Counted from the first letter of the stretch, positions 41,204-52,087 are shown. The stretch: 64,000 nucleotides of DNA from Vibrio sp. 10N.261.55.A7 (GCF_002877365.1 NZ_MCWZ01000331.1:23939-87938); one strand, 5' to 3'. Translations and numbers: made by a program. Notes: generated by a model from the letters alone, not told the origin.

Positions 41204-43777
41204 GTGAAGTTCATAAAGCGACTATTTATATTCACATTGTTTTGCATGATTCTTGGGGTCGGTACGATCATTGGCTTTTACTTTTACGTAAAACCAGACC
41301 TGCCTGACGTTCAAGAATTGCGACATGTGGAGCTTGAGGCTCCGATGCAGGTGTACAGCCAAGACGGTAAGCTGATCGCTCAATTTGGTGAGAAACGTCG
41401 TACACCGGTCGAGTATGACGATATTCCACAGCACCTTATCGAAGCTCTGATTGCTACAGAAGATAGTCGTTTCTACAGCCACTACGGTATTGATCCCATC
41501 GGTATCGCACGTGCTGCCGTTGTCGTGGCGATGTCAGGCTCTGCCAAACAAGGTGCAAGTACGATTACTCAGCAACTTGCTCGTAACTTCTTCCTCACAA
41601 ACGAGAAGAAGATCATGCGTAAAATCAAAGAGATATTTCTTGCTATTCGCATAGAGCAATCAATGAGCAAGCAAGAAATCCTGCAGCTATACGTCAACAA
41701 GATCTTCTTGGGCTATCGCTCCTATGGTTTTGGCGCCGCGGCGCAAACTTATTTTGGTCATGAGCTTAACGAATTAACCCTGAGTGAGCTCGCGACCTTA
41801 GCCGGGATGCCAAAAGCCCCTTCAACCATGAACCCGATTTACTCGTTAGAGCGAGCGACGCACCGTCGTAACGTAGTGTTGCGTCGTATGCTGGATGAAA
41901 ACTACATCACTCAAGCTGAGTTTGATGAAGCCCGTGCTGAAGAGATTGAATCTCGTTACCACAGTGCAGAGATTGAGCTAAGAGCCCCTTACGTAGCCGA
42001 ACTCGCTCGAGCCTGGATGGTTGAACAGTATGGTGAAGCAGCCTATACACAGGGAATGAGCATCTACACAACCGTAGACTCTAAGCTTCAGAAGGCCGCA
42101 AATATCGCAGCGATTGAAAACTTGGTCGCTTATGATGAACGCCACGGATACCGCAAGCCGACTCAATCGGCTTGGGAAAAAGGTCAAGCACCACTTTCGA
42201 CAGATGAAATTACCCGCTACTTACGCTCCCAGCCAATATACGGTTCGTTAAGACCAGCCATTGTTATCGGTGTTAGTGATAAGACCATTGATGTCGAAGT
42301 AAAAGGGCGTGATAAGCAGACCATTGATTGGGATCAAATGAAATGGGCTCGACCATTCATCAATGATGACCGCCAAGGTAAAGAACCACAGCAAGCCAGA
42401 GATATTGCGACGTTGGGTGAGCTCGTATGGGTACGTGAGATTCAGCAGCCAGAGACCGAACTAACAGATATTCCGGCAACGGAGAACGCTGATACAAGTG
42501 AAGATGCTGATACGGTTATCACTTCCGTAAACTCGATTTGGCGTCTTAGCCAGGTACCTGAAGCCAATACCGCATTTGTAGCTATGAACCCTGAAAATGG
42601 CGCGGTCATTTCGTTAGTTGGCGGCTTCAATTTTGTTCACAACAAGTTCAATCGAGCTACGCAATCAGTGCGCCAAGTCGGCTCGAGTATCAAGCCGTTT
42701 ATCTATGCCGCGGCCATGGATGAGGGCATGACATTGGCAACCCTCATTAACGATGCACCTATCAATCAATGGGACAGAAGCCAAGGTACAGCGTGGCGCC
42801 CACGTAACTCACCACCGACCTACATTGGCCCAACCCGCGTGCGTATCGGCTTAGCGACCTCCAAAAACGTGATGGCAGTGAGAGTGCTTCGCGCTGTTGG
42901 TTTAGATGAGACTCGAGACTACCTGACTCGTTTTGGGTTTGAAATTGACGAACTGCCACGCTCGGAAACCATCGCACTTGGCGCAGGCAGTTTGACCCCA
43001 GTGAAAATGGCACAAGGTTATTCTGTATTTGCAAACGGTGGCTACTATGTGGACCCATTTTACATCAGCCGTGTAGAAAGCCGATTTGGTGACCTAGAAT
43101 GGCAAGCGACCCCAAAAGAGATTTGTCGCCAAGATTGTGACTCCATGGCTGCGGTTAATCCCGATGAAAATGAGTTTATGGAGCAAGATGTTCAAGAAAA
43201 AACGCAATATGCACCGCAAGTACTCTCAGAACAAACGGCATTCTTGATGCGAGAAATGATGTACAGCAACGTTTGGGGCGGTGGTAACTGGCGAGATGGT
43301 ACCGGTTGGAATGGAACGGGCTGGCGAGCACAGCCCCTAAAACGCCGTGACATTGGTGGAAAGACAGGAACAACCAACGACTCAAAAGATGCGTGGTACA
43401 ACGGCTATGGCCCGGGTATGGTGGCCATTTCATGGGTCGGCTTTGATAACCACAACCGTAAGCTTGGTAAAACAACCACTAACAAGAATCTCGGTAAAGA
43501 CCAGATTACGGGTGGTGAAGCGGGCGCTAAAACAGCGCAACCGGCCTGGGTTGATTTCATGCAGGTTGCCTTAGAAGGCGTGCCTACACAATCTAAGCAA
43601 ATCCCAAGCAATATCGTCAGGGTTAGAATTGACCGAGACTCAGGCTTGTTGACCAATAAGTTTGATTCAAGCTCAATGTTTGAATATTTCTTAGAAGGCA
43701 CGGAACCAACTGAGTACGTAGAAGAGTCGGTCAGCGATACCATTTACTCTAACTCCGCTGGTGAAGAGCTGTTTTAA
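41204..43777 (+). CDS. mrcA: Penicillin-binding protein 1A
   Basis: 857 residues from a GTG at 41204 (AGGG 8 nt upstream), which aligns with the E. coli start VKFIKRLFIFTLFC. A TTG at 41174 would give 867. One membrane anchor (about 5-28), a glycosyltransferase domain with ATEDSRFYSHYG and GASTITQQLARNFFL, an OB-type insert, and a transpeptidase domain with the SxxK serine in GSSIKPF and KTGTTNDSKDAW. It builds and crosslinks peptidoglycan. Divergent from the pil operon. Confidence 0.95.
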   Translation: MKFIKRLFIFTLFCMILGVGTIIGFYFYVKPDLPDVQELRHVELEAPMQVYSQDGKLIAQFGEKRRTPVEYDDIPQHLIEALIATEDSRFYSHYGIDPIGIARAAVVVAMSGSAKQGASTITQQLARNFFLTNEKKIMRKIKEIFLAIRIEQSMSKQEILQLYVNKIFLGYRSYGFGAAAQTYFGHELNELTLSELATLAGMPKAPSTMNPIYSLERATHRRNVVLRRMLDENYITQAEFDEARAEEIESRYHSAEIELRAPYVAELARAWMVEQYGEAAYTQGMSIYTTVDSKLQKAANIAAIENLVAYDERHGYRKPTQSAWEKGQAPLSTDEITRYLRSQPIYGSLRPAIVIGVSDKTIDVEVKGRDKQTIDWDQMKWARPFINDDRQGKEPQQARDIATLGELVWVREIQQPETELTDIPATENADTSEDADTVITSVNSIWRLSQVPEANTAFVAMNPENGAVISLVGGFNFVHNKFNRATQSVRQVGSSIKPFIYAAAMDEGMTLATLINDAPINQWDRSQGTAWRPRNSPPTYIGPTRVRIGLATSKNVMAVRVLRAVGLDETRDYLTRFGFEIDELPRSETIALGAGSLTPVKMAQGYSVFANGGYYVDPFYISRVESRFGDLEWQATPKEICRQDCDSMAAVNPDENEFMEQDVQEKTQYAPQVLSEQTAFLMREMMYSNVWGGGNWRDGTGWNGTGWRAQPLKRRDIGGKTGTTNDSKDAWYNGYGPGMVAISWVGFDNHNRKLGKTTTNKNLGKDQITGGEAGAKTAQPAWVDFMQVALEGVPTQSKQIPSNIVRVRIDRDSGLLTNKFDSSSMFEYFLEGTEPTEYVEESVSDTIYSNSAGEELF

Positions 43778-43810
43778 TTCAAACGACGGATTAGGTTTTC
43801 TTAAATAATA

Positions 43811-43836
43811 AAGGGTTGGCAGTGCCAACCCTTTTT
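43811..43836. terminator. Terminator between mrcA and oxyR (bidirectional)
   Basis: AGGGTTGGC (43812-43820) and GCCAACCCT (43824-43832), then TTTTTG on the plus strand. The minus strand tail TTTATTATTTA can serve oxyR. Confidence 0.88.
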
Positions 43837-43912
43837 GTATCCTTGTCGAAGCAAATTAGAATCGCTCCTCTTCCTTCATCCCTTATTTCTATGTCTTCGT
43901 TCTAAATCAGAT

Positions 43913-44815
43913 TCAAGAAGCATTGGATTCTGCATGAAGAATTTCATTAATCTTTTCCCCTAGCTGTTCAAAACGCGCTCGCAATGGCGAGCCCGGACGA
44001 TAAGCCAACACAATTTTGCGCGACGGCTGAGGGGCCATTCTCTTCACATAACATACACCGTCTTTTTCCGATTCTTTAGGGACGGAAAGCTCGGGCAATA
44101 GCGTTATGCCTCCTCCAGCCGCAACCATGTTACGTAGTGTCTCCAAACTGGTGGCTTTAAAACGCTCATCCTCCTTTGCACCCGCAGCAAAACAGTAACC
44201 GAGCGCTTGATCGCGCAGACAGTGCCCATCACCGAGCATTAAGACCGTACGCCCATTCAGCTCATCCACATCAATAAATTCAAGGCCTGCCCATTCATGG
44301 TCACAAGGAACCGCCAAGGCGAGAGGTTCATCGTATAATTCTATCTCTTTAAAAGGAGCCGTTTCAGCAACAGATGCCAATACTAAGCAATCGAGCTTTC
44401 CGTCTTGAAGCTTGCTCACCAAGTCATGAGTTTGCGATTCATGAAGAAACATCTCTAATTCAGGAAAGCTCGCTTTAAGCTGAGGAATAATCTTAGGCAA
44501 GATATAAGGCCCAACGGTTGGAATGAAGCCTATCTGCATTGGGCCAACCATCTCTCCGCTCTGCCCACTCGCCATATCTTTGAAGCGTTTCACTTCTCCT
44601 AGGATAACTTTTGCCTGGTCAACCAGCTGTAAGCCAGATTCAGTGAACAAAACTTTGCGGCTATTGCGTTCTAACAATGCACTGCCGATCTCATCCTCTA
44701 GCTTGCGTATCTGCCCACTAAGGGTAGGTTGACTCACAAAGCACGACTCTGCTGCTTTACGAAAATGCTGGTGCTCTGCTAGTGCTACCAAGTATTCTAA
44801 ATCACGAATGTTCAT
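43913..44815 (-). CDS. oxyR: Hydrogen peroxide-sensing regulator OxyR
   Basis: 300 residues from the ATG at 44815 (MNIRDLEYLVALAEHQHFRK). LysR-family helix-turn-helix at about 18-38 (RKAAESCFVSQPTLSGQIRK). The redox cysteine pair is in GHCLRDQALGYC, nine positions apart as C199 and C208 of E. coli, and the surrounding sequence is intact. It is divergent from the peroxiredoxin-glutaredoxin gene, and a full OxyR operator lies between them, so it probably controls both directions. Confidence 0.96.
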   Translation of the reverse strand: MNIRDLEYLVALAEHQHFRKAAESCFVSQPTLSGQIRKLEDEIGSALLERNSRKVLFTESGLQLVDQAKVILGEVKRFKDMASGQSGEMVGPMQIGFIPTVGPYILPKIIPQLKASFPELEMFLHESQTHDLVSKLQDGKLDCLVLASVAETAPFKEIELYDEPLALAVPCDHEWAGLEFIDVDELNGRTVLMLGDGHCLRDQALGYCFAAGAKEDERFKATSLETLRNMVAAGGGITLLPELSVPKESEKDGVCYVKRMAPQPSRKIVLAYRPGSPLRARFEQLGEKINEILHAESNAS

Positions 44816-44857
44816 ATGTGCTCTACTTAATATCAACGTTAAGGCCTATCGACCTCA

Positions 44858-44894
44858 ATAGAAAGTGCCTATCGAAACGATAGCACCAAACGAT
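44858..44894. promoter_or_regulatory. OxyR operator between oxyR and prx
   Basis: Reads ATAG-N7-CTAT-N7-ATAG-N7-CGAT at 44858-44861, 44869-44872, 44880-44883 and 44891-44894. This is the classic four-element OxyR motif with exact spacing and one mismatch in 16 (CGAT for CTAT). It lies 43 bp before oxyR and 109 bp before the hybrid gene. Confidence 0.85.
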
Positions 44895-45002
44895 TATCCC
44901 TATCAAAGAAAATCAACAATAATGGCTACAACAAAACGGAGCACAGACAAACGCTGATAAGACTTCCAACTAATACAACACTTTAATTTATAGGAACTGA
45001 TT

Positions 45003-45731
45003 ATGCTTACATCAAAAGAAGGTCAAAACGTACCACAAGTTACTTTCCCTACTCGTCAAGGTGATGCATGGGTTAACGTAACGACGGAAGAGCTATTCAA
45101 AAACAAGACCGTTATCGTATTTAGCCTGCCAGGTGCGTTTACACCAACATGTTCTTCAAGCCACCTGCCTCGTTACAACGAGCTGCATTCAGTATTCAAA
45201 GAAAACGGCGTTGATGACATCCTTTGTGTTTCTGTAAACGACACGTTTGTAATGAACGCATGGAAAGCAGACCAAGAAGCGGAAAACATCACGTTCATCC
45301 CAGATGGCAACGGTGATTTCACAGACGGCATGGGCATGCTCGTTGAGAAAAACGACATCGGCTTCGGCAAACGTTCATGGCGCTACAGCATGCTGGTTAA
45401 AAACGGCGTGGTAGAGAAAATGTTCATCGAAGAAGACGTACCAGGCGACCCGTTCAAAGTTTCTGATGCTGATACTATGCTTAACTACCTTGCTCCTGAG
45501 CACAAAGAGCAAGAGTCAATCACAGTATTCACTAAGCCAGGCTGTCCTTTCTGTATGAAAGCGAAACAAAACCTAATCGACAAAGGTCTAAACTACGAAG
45601 AAGTCGTTCTAGGTAAAGATGCAACAACCGTAAGCCTACGTGCTATCTCTGGTCGCACGACCGTTCCTCAAGTCTTCATCGGTGGCAAACACATCGGTGG
45701 TAGCGAAGAACTAGAAACTTTCCTAGGTTAA
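45003..45731 (+). CDS. Hybrid peroxiredoxin-glutaredoxin (Prx5-Grx)
   Basis: 242 residues. The N-terminal peroxiredoxin-5-type domain (1-165) has the peroxidatic cysteine C50 in PGAFTPTC. The C-terminal glutaredoxin domain (about 170-242) has CPFC at 181-184 and [15 protein letters not shown]. This fused enzyme, known from Haemophilus influenzae and Vibrio, reduces peroxides with glutathione without a separate glutaredoxin. It is read away from oxyR and its codon use (few rare codons) suggests high expression. Confidence 0.95.
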   Translation: MLTSKEGQNVPQVTFPTRQGDAWVNVTTEELFKNKTVIVFSLPGAFTPTCSSSHLPRYNELHSVFKENGVDDILCVSVNDTFVMNAWKADQEAENITFIPDGNGDFTDGMGMLVEKNDIGFGKRSWRYSMLVKNGVVEKMFIEEDVPGDPFKVSDADTMLNYLAPEHKEQESITVFTKPGCPFCMKAKQNLIDKGLNYEEVVLGKDATTVSLRAISGRTTVPQVFIGGKHIGGSEELETFLG

Positions 45732-45768
45732 TCGCTTCATTGCTAATAAAAGCTTTGCAGTCAAACTA

Positions 45769-45796
45769 AGCTAACCCACCCTCTTGTGGGTTAGCT
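45769..45796 (+). terminator. Hairpin after the peroxiredoxin-glutaredoxin gene
   Basis: AGCTAACCCAC (45769-45779) and GTGGGTTAGCT (45786-45796), an 11-bp stem. The tail ATTCCAAA is not T-rich, so termination strength is uncertain. Confidence 0.6.
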
Positions 45797-45833
45797 ATTC
45801 CAAACACTCTACCTGAGCTTTGGAAAAAGAATA

Positions 45834-45898
45834 TAGCCTGTGGCTCGCTCAGTTTTAACTAATCTATAGTTAGTAACAAAAAGCAGAGTCACAAGCTA
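45834..45898 (+). other. Long imperfect stem-loop before the Lpd-like gene
   Basis: TAGCCTGTGGCTC (45834-45846) pairs with GAGTCACAAGCTA (45886-45898): 11 Watson-Crick pairs, one G-U and one mismatch. An inner stem ACTAA/TTAGT (45858-45874) lies in the loop. It sits 114 nt before the flavoprotein start and could be a leader element or operator region. No known family is recognised. Confidence 0.45.
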
Positions 45899-46011
45899 AA
45901 CCTAATAAAACAGAATCACAAAACTGACCCGTTGTCCTGACTCTCAAAAAAATATCACCAGAGTTGGAGGGGTTCGTTCACACTAAATTTAGCTATTACG
46001 AGAAGATTATT

Positions 46012-47478
46012 ATGAAACAAGTCAATGTAGATGTCGCAGTTATCGGGGGCGGTACAGCAGGTCTAGGGTCTTACCGCGCTGCAAAAGCACACACTGACAG
46101 TGTTGTGATGATTGAAGGCGGCCCTTACGGTACAACCTGTGCTCGTGTTGGTTGTATGCCATCTAAACTGCTTATTGCAGCGGCAGAAAGCGTACACCAA
46201 ATAGAGAAAGCTCCGGCTTTTGGCGTTCACCCACAAGGTGATATCGTGATTAACGGCCGTGAAGTGATGGACCGAGTGAAGTTTGAACGTGACCGTTTTG
46301 TTGGTTTTGTTTTAGAAGGTGTTGATGAAATCCCAGAGCAAGACAAGATCTCGGGCTACGCTAAATTCTTAGACGACAACACACTTCAAGTGGATGACCA
46401 CACTGTTGTGACGGCTAAGCGTATTGTTATCGCAACGGGTTCTCGCCCTGCATACCCTGCAGTTTGGAATGAACTCGGTGACCGTCTAATCATTAACGAT
46501 GACGTGTTCAGCTGGGATGATTTACCAGAATCAGTTGCTGTATTTGGCCCTGGCGTTATTGGCCTTGAGCTTGGTCAGTCACTGCATCGCTTAGGTGTGA
46601 AAACCAAATTGTTCGGTTTAGGTGGTCAAGTAGGCCCAGTCACCGACCCAGAGATCATGGCGTACGCAGACAAAGCCTTCAATGAAGAGTTCTATCTAGA
46701 TGCCGACGTGAAGATCGAAAGCATGAAGCGTATTACTATTGAATCGGGTGAAGATCGCGTCGAAATCCAGTTCATCAATAAGCAAGGTGAGCTTGAAACC
46801 AACATCGTTGAGTACGTGCTGGCAGCAACAGGTCGTCGCCCTAATACAGATAAACTTGGCCTAGAGAGCACCTCTCTTGAGCTTGATGAACGTGGTGTGC
46901 CTATCGCAGACCACTACACGCTACAAACATCGCTACCTTCAGTCTTTATTGCGGGTGATGCCAGCAACCAACTTCCTCTGTTACATGAAGCAGCAGACCA
47001 AGCACGCATTGCTGGTGACAACGCAGGTCGCTTCCCTGAGATTCGTGCAGGCCTACGCAGATCTAAAATCTCAGCGGTATTCTCTGACCCACAAATTGCA
47101 ATGATTGGTGAAACCTACAAAGAGATCACCACACGCTTAGGTACATGCGGTTGTTTCGCAACGGGTGAGGTGTCTTTCGAGAACCAAGGTCGTTCACGAG
47201 TGATGCTGCGCAACAAAGGGATTCTGCACGTATACGGTGAGCAAGGTACAGGTCGCTTCCTTGGTGCTGAGATGATGGGACCAAACGCAGAACACTTGGC
47301 TCACCTGCTAGCTTGGGCACACCAGAACAAGATGACGGTTTCTGAAATGCTAGACATGCCGTTCTACCACCCAGTGATTGAAGAAGGTGTTCGAACAGCG
47401 CTACGTGACCTCAATGCGAAACTGCACCTTGGTCCAGAGATGGTGAAACACTGTCTAGATTGTGGCCCAGGTTGTTAA
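46012..47478 (+). CDS. Dihydrolipoyl dehydrogenase-like flavoprotein disulfide reductase
   Basis: 488 residues from the ATG at 46012; a longer frame from 45964 has no support. FAD motif VAVIGGGTAGLGSYRAA, redox pair C43/C48 in TTCARVGCMPSK, NAD(P) motif FGPGVIGLELGQSL (about 180) and the His-Glu pair in FYHPVIEEG. The C-terminus ends in HCLDCGPGC, adding C481, C484 and C488. There are no pyruvate dehydrogenase genes nearby; it follows the OxyR-linked peroxiredoxin. Databases call it dihydrolipoyl dehydrogenase, but the true electron acceptor is unclear. Confidence 0.82.
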   Translation: MKQVNVDVAVIGGGTAGLGSYRAAKAHTDSVVMIEGGPYGTTCARVGCMPSKLLIAAAESVHQIEKAPAFGVHPQGDIVINGREVMDRVKFERDRFVGFVLEGVDEIPEQDKISGYAKFLDDNTLQVDDHTVVTAKRIVIATGSRPAYPAVWNELGDRLIINDDVFSWDDLPESVAVFGPGVIGLELGQSLHRLGVKTKLFGLGGQVGPVTDPEIMAYADKAFNEEFYLDADVKIESMKRITIESGEDRVEIQFINKQGELETNIVEYVLAATGRRPNTDKLGLESTSLELDERGVPIADHYTLQTSLPSVFIAGDASNQLPLLHEAADQARIAGDNAGRFPEIRAGLRRSKISAVFSDPQIAMIGETYKEITTRLGTCGCFATGEVSFENQGRSRVMLRNKGILHVYGEQGTGRFLGAEMMGPNAEHLAHLLAWAHQNKMTVSEMLDMPFYHPVIEEGVRTALRDLNAKLHLGPEMVKHCLDCGPGC

Positions 47479-47533
47479 TCTCAGCTCATTGAGACAGGTA
47501 GCCGTTTGATTGGCTAATAGAGACTAGATACTA

Positions 47534-47560
47534 AAAAGGAAAGCCAGTGGCTTTCCTTTT
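47534..47560. terminator. Strong bidirectional terminator after the Lpd-like gene
   Basis: AAAAGGAAAGCC (47534-47545), loop AGT, GGCTTTCCTTTT (47549-47560): a perfect 12-bp stem with A/T flanks in both directions. It also serves the RidA-like gene on the minus strand. Confidence 0.88.
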
Positions 47561-47605
47561 GGCTTTGGCAATAAGCGAATCAAAGCTTTACCGCTTACTC
47601 AAAAC

Positions 47606-47968
47606 TTAGCAACAGCTGCTGTTTTTCTCAGCGGCAATCACAGAGATTTCAACAAGTAGCGCTTCACGAGCCATGTCGCCAGTCACACATGCGCGCGCTG
47701 GGGCGTGACCTTCTGGAACCCATGCATCCCATACTGCGTTCATTTCTTGAAAGTCTTTCATGTCTTTTAAGTAAATCGTTGCTGACAGCATGTGCTCTTT
47801 ATCGCTACCCGCCTGCTCGAGTAGGGCTTCTACTTTATCTAGCATCGTCTGTGTTTGCTCGGTGATGTCTTTGGTTGCATCGGCACACACTTGACCACAG
47901 AGATAGATAGTACCGTTGTGCTTCACAATACGGCTCATGCGTTGCTTGGTTTCTTGGCGCTCAATCAT
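47606..47968 (-). CDS. RidA/YjgF family protein (YoaB-like)
   Basis: 120 residues from the ATG at 47968 ([20 protein letters not shown]); a GTG three codons upstream is also possible. Homotrimer-forming RidA fold with [23 protein letters not shown] and the conserved Arg in APARACV. RidA proteins remove reactive enamine/imine intermediates from PLP enzymes. This subgroup resembles YoaB, and whether it deaminates imines is not known. The C-terminal NSSCC is unusual for the fold. Confidence 0.85.
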   Translation of the reverse strand: MIERQETKQRMSRIVKHNGTIYLCGQVCADATKDITEQTQTMLDKVEALLEQAGSDKEHMLSATIYLKDMKDFQEMNAVWDAWVPEGHAPARACVTGDMAREALLVEISVIAAEKNSSCC

Positions 47969-48034
47969 TTTGCTCACTTTCTTGTCGGTTTACGATATTC
48001 TATAGGCGTGTATATTACCCAATAAGCAAACTTC

Positions 48035-48349
48035 ATGACATGTAAAACCTGTGAAAACTCTGGTTGGTTCTGGAAAAAGATCGGTCGATGTAAGCGCTGT
48101 ATGGATCAACTCACCGCGCTTTCAGTATTGTGTGGCGTGGTCTGGTGGTTTACCTGTCGTGATGAGCCAACAAGCATTGAATCCATCGCACTCATCATGG
48201 CTGGTTTTGCGTTCAATGGCCTACTCTTTCTGCATTTATGGATGAAGTTTATCGTGCTCCCTCTCAAAGAGAAGAAGGACAGAAATGGCATATCAAGCAA
48301 TGCGCCTAAGCAAGACAAAAAAAACTCCAGTACTTCAGGCAAGCACTAG
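48035..48349 (+). CDS. DUF3624 family small membrane protein
   Basis: 104 residues. Two cysteine pairs, CKTC (3-6) and CKRC (19-22), form a possible small zinc ribbon. Two membrane helices follow (about 25-40 and 48-72), and the tail is hydrophilic with many Lys, Ser and Asn. DUF3624 is mostly known from Vibrionaceae and has no assigned function. It is divergent from the RidA-like gene with a 66-bp gap that may hold promoters for both. Confidence 0.8.
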   Translation: MTCKTCENSGWFWKKIGRCKRCMDQLTALSVLCGVVWWFTCRDEPTSIESIALIMAGFAFNGLLFLHLWMKFIVLPLKEKKDRNGISSNAPKQDKKNSSTSGKH

Positions 48350-48499
48350 AGTTTTAGCTACCCGCCAACCATAAGCATGAAATGCAACAATGAAATGAAG
48401 GATTTTTGAATCTGCATTCATTTCGAATCAATGCATTCACTTCCACCAGCCCTTTGAACAGAAGCTCAAACATTCACACTAAGATTTTGATTACGGTAT

Positions 48500-48539
48500 A
48501 AAAAGAAAAAAGCCCCGCAGCCAATATCGGTTGCGGGGC
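48500..48539 (-). terminator. Strong terminator downstream of argHA
   Basis: GCCCCGCA (48512-48519) and TGCGGGGC (48532-48539), followed on the minus strand by TTTTTTCTTTTT. It lies about 150 nt past the argHA stop. Confidence 0.9.
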
Positions 48540-48613
48540 CTTCTTAGATTCTTCTAAGAAAAAGCAGTGGTACTAATTAGGACTGCCACTTTTCTGAGAA
48601 GTTCATTCTTTAT

Positions 48614-48635
48614 AGGATCTTTTTTGATCTTTTTT
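48614..48635. repeat. Tandem GATC-T6 repeat
   Basis: GATCTTTTTT occurs twice in a row (48617-48626 and 48627-48636, within one or two bases), just after the argHA stop region. It contains two Dam sites. Noted only as unusual low-complexity DNA. Confidence 0.4.
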
Positions 48636-48692
48636 CGAACCCGTTGTTTTAAACAGTATATACAATCATTTACACAACCTGAGGCGCTTCGA

Positions 48693-50585
<1,893 letters not shown>

Positions 50586-50677
50586 TCAGTATCTACTGCT
50601 CGTGCAACGATGTTCTCTGATTAAATTCAGCTTCTTTTTTTGTATGATTCAAACTTACAGTAATTCTATATAAAAAC

Positions 50678-50733
50678 AAGCTAAAAATGCATTTATTTCA
50701 CATAATTATTCACTTTAAATAAATGTTAATGCG
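50678..50733 (-). promoter_or_regulatory. ARG-box-like sites upstream of argHA
   Basis: On the minus strand, cores spaced 21 bp apart: CGCAT-TAAC-ATTTA (50720-50733), TGAAT-AATT-ATGTG (50699-50712) and TGCAT-TTTT-AGCTT (50678-50691). The middle one has a perfect left half. They fit ArgR tandem spacing, though each is degenerate. Confidence 0.5.
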
Positions 50734-50792
50734 AATACCTTGAGATATTAGGCAAACGAGAGTGACGCTTTAAGACTTTATTGATCGACAAA

Positions 50793-50825
50793 CAATAAAA
50801 AACCCACTTAATCAATAAGTGGGTT
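50793..50825 (-). terminator. argG terminator
   Basis: AACCCACTTA (50801-50810) and TAAGTGGGTT (50816-50825), then TTTTATTG on the minus strand. Confidence 0.9.
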
Positions 50826-50866
50826 CTCTTAATCAGGCTTCTAAAGCGAGGCCAATTTGAATAGTG

Positions 50867-52087
50867 TTACTTTGCTTTCTTCGCTTCGTTTAGCGCACGG
50901 ATGCGGCTTGATAGCGAGTAAAGACGGATGAAGCCTTCCGCGTGGCTTTGGTCGTACACTTCATCTTCACCAAAGGTAGCAAACTCTTCTGAGTACAGGC
51001 TGTTGTCAGAACGCTTCTGAGTGACCGTTGCGTGACCTTTGTAAAGCTTGATAACCACTTCACCATTCACGTCTTGTGCTAGTTCTTCTGTCGCGGCAAG
51101 GATTGACTTACATAGCGGAGTGAACCAACGACCGTCGTATACAAGGTGAGAAGCCTTAACACCTAGCTCTTCACGGAATTCGAATGCCGCTTTATCAAGA
51201 ACCAGCTGCTCTACTGCACGCAGTGCTTCCATCATGATTGTGCCACCCGGAGTTTCGTAACAACCACGTGACTTCATACCAACAAGACGGTTTTCTACGA
51301 TATCGATACGACCAACACCGTGCTTAGCACCCTTCTCATTTAGATAAACCAGTGCGTTGTATGGCGTCATTGTTTCGCCATCAACCGCAACCACTTCGCC
51401 TTTTTCAACTTTAAGCGTCACGGTTTCAGATTCGTTTGGCGCTTGCTCTGGATCGACCGTCCAAGCCCAGCAATCATCGTTTGGCGCATTCCATGTATCT
51501 TCTAAAACGCCACCTTCTGTAGAGATATGCCATGCGTTTGCATCACGCGAGTAGATCTTAGTCAGAGAAGCAGTACAAGGAATGTTACGCTCAGCTAAGT
51601 AATCGAGACACTCTTCACGGCTCACGAGATCCCACTCACGCCAAGGCGCAATCACGTGAAGGTCTGGTGCTAGTGCAGCAAATGCGCCTTCAAAACGAAC
51701 TTGGTCGTTACCTTTACCTGTACAGCCGTGACACAGTGCGTCTGCACCGACTTTACGTGCGACTTCAACCTGCGCTTTCGCGATGATTGGACGAGCCATA
51801 GACGTACCAAGTAGGTATTTGCCTTCGTAGTAAGCGCCTGTTTTTAGCGTTGGGTAGATGTAATCTGCCACCATTTCTTCTTTCAGGTCAGCGATGTAAC
51901 ACTCAGATGCACCTGACGCTTTTGCTTTCTCTTCAATACCAATTAATTCTTCGTCGCCTTGACCAACATCCGCGACAAACGCAACCACTTCACAGTCATA
52001 GTTCTCTTTCAACCATGGGATGATGACTGATGTGTCTAGACCGCCAGAGTAGGCTACTACAACTTTCTTTACGTTAACTTTGCTCAT
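50867..52087 (-). CDS. argG: Argininosuccinate synthase
   Basis: 406 residues with the PP-loop [17 protein letters not shown] at about 9-25 and the citrulline/aspartate site [15 protein letters not shown]. It condenses citrulline and aspartate using ATP. It follows argB by about 134 nt, which contain a small hairpin (CTCACGC/GCGTAAG, 52163-52180) that is not a terminator. It is probably in an argCBG transcript. Confidence 0.97.
   Translation of the reverse strand: MSKVNVKKVVVAYSGGLDTSVIIPWLKENYDCEVVAFVADVGQGDEELIGIEEKAKASGASECYIADLKEEMVADYIYPTLKTGAYYEGKYLLGTSMARPIIAKAQVEVARKVGADALCHGCTGKGNDQVRFEGAFAALAPDLHVIAPWREWDLVSREECLDYLAERNIPCTASLTKIYSRDANAWHISTEGGVLEDTWNAPNDDCWAWTVDPEQAPNESETVTLKVEKGEVVAVDGETMTPYNALVYLNEKGAKHGVGRIDIVENRLVGMKSRGCYETPGGTIMMEALRAVEQLVLDKAAFEFREELGVKASHLVYDGRWFTPLCKSILAATEELAQDVNGEVVIKLYKGHATVTQKRSDNSLYSEEFATFGEDEVYDQSHAEGFIRLYSLSSRIRALNEAKKAK

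Larger units (their letters stand above)
48350..48692. other. Intergenic region with three hairpins and a possible small RNA
   Basis: 343 bp after DUF3624 and argHA. On the minus strand from about 48604: a candidate -10 (TATAAA, 48611-48616), hairpin AGTGG/CCACT (48566-48590) followed by CTTTTTC, hairpin TTCTTAGA/TCTAAGAA (48541-48560) and a strong terminator (48500-48539). About 100 nt of structured RNA could be made, from its own start or from the argHA 3' end. The rest of the gap looks empty. Confidence 0.4.

Noticed and set aside
46012..47478. E3 subunit of pyruvate dehydrogenase
   Set aside because: No aceE/aceF nearby and an unusual cysteine tail; the name Lpd is kept only as a family label.
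48614..48660. Replication origin suggested by GATC-T6 repeats
   Set aside because: No cluster of DnaA boxes (TTATNCACA) or neighbouring origin genes (mnmG, dnaA, rctB).
48650..48675. LexA box-like sequence near TACTGT/ATACA
   Set aside because: The CTG-N10-CAG core is not met; only a partial resemblance.
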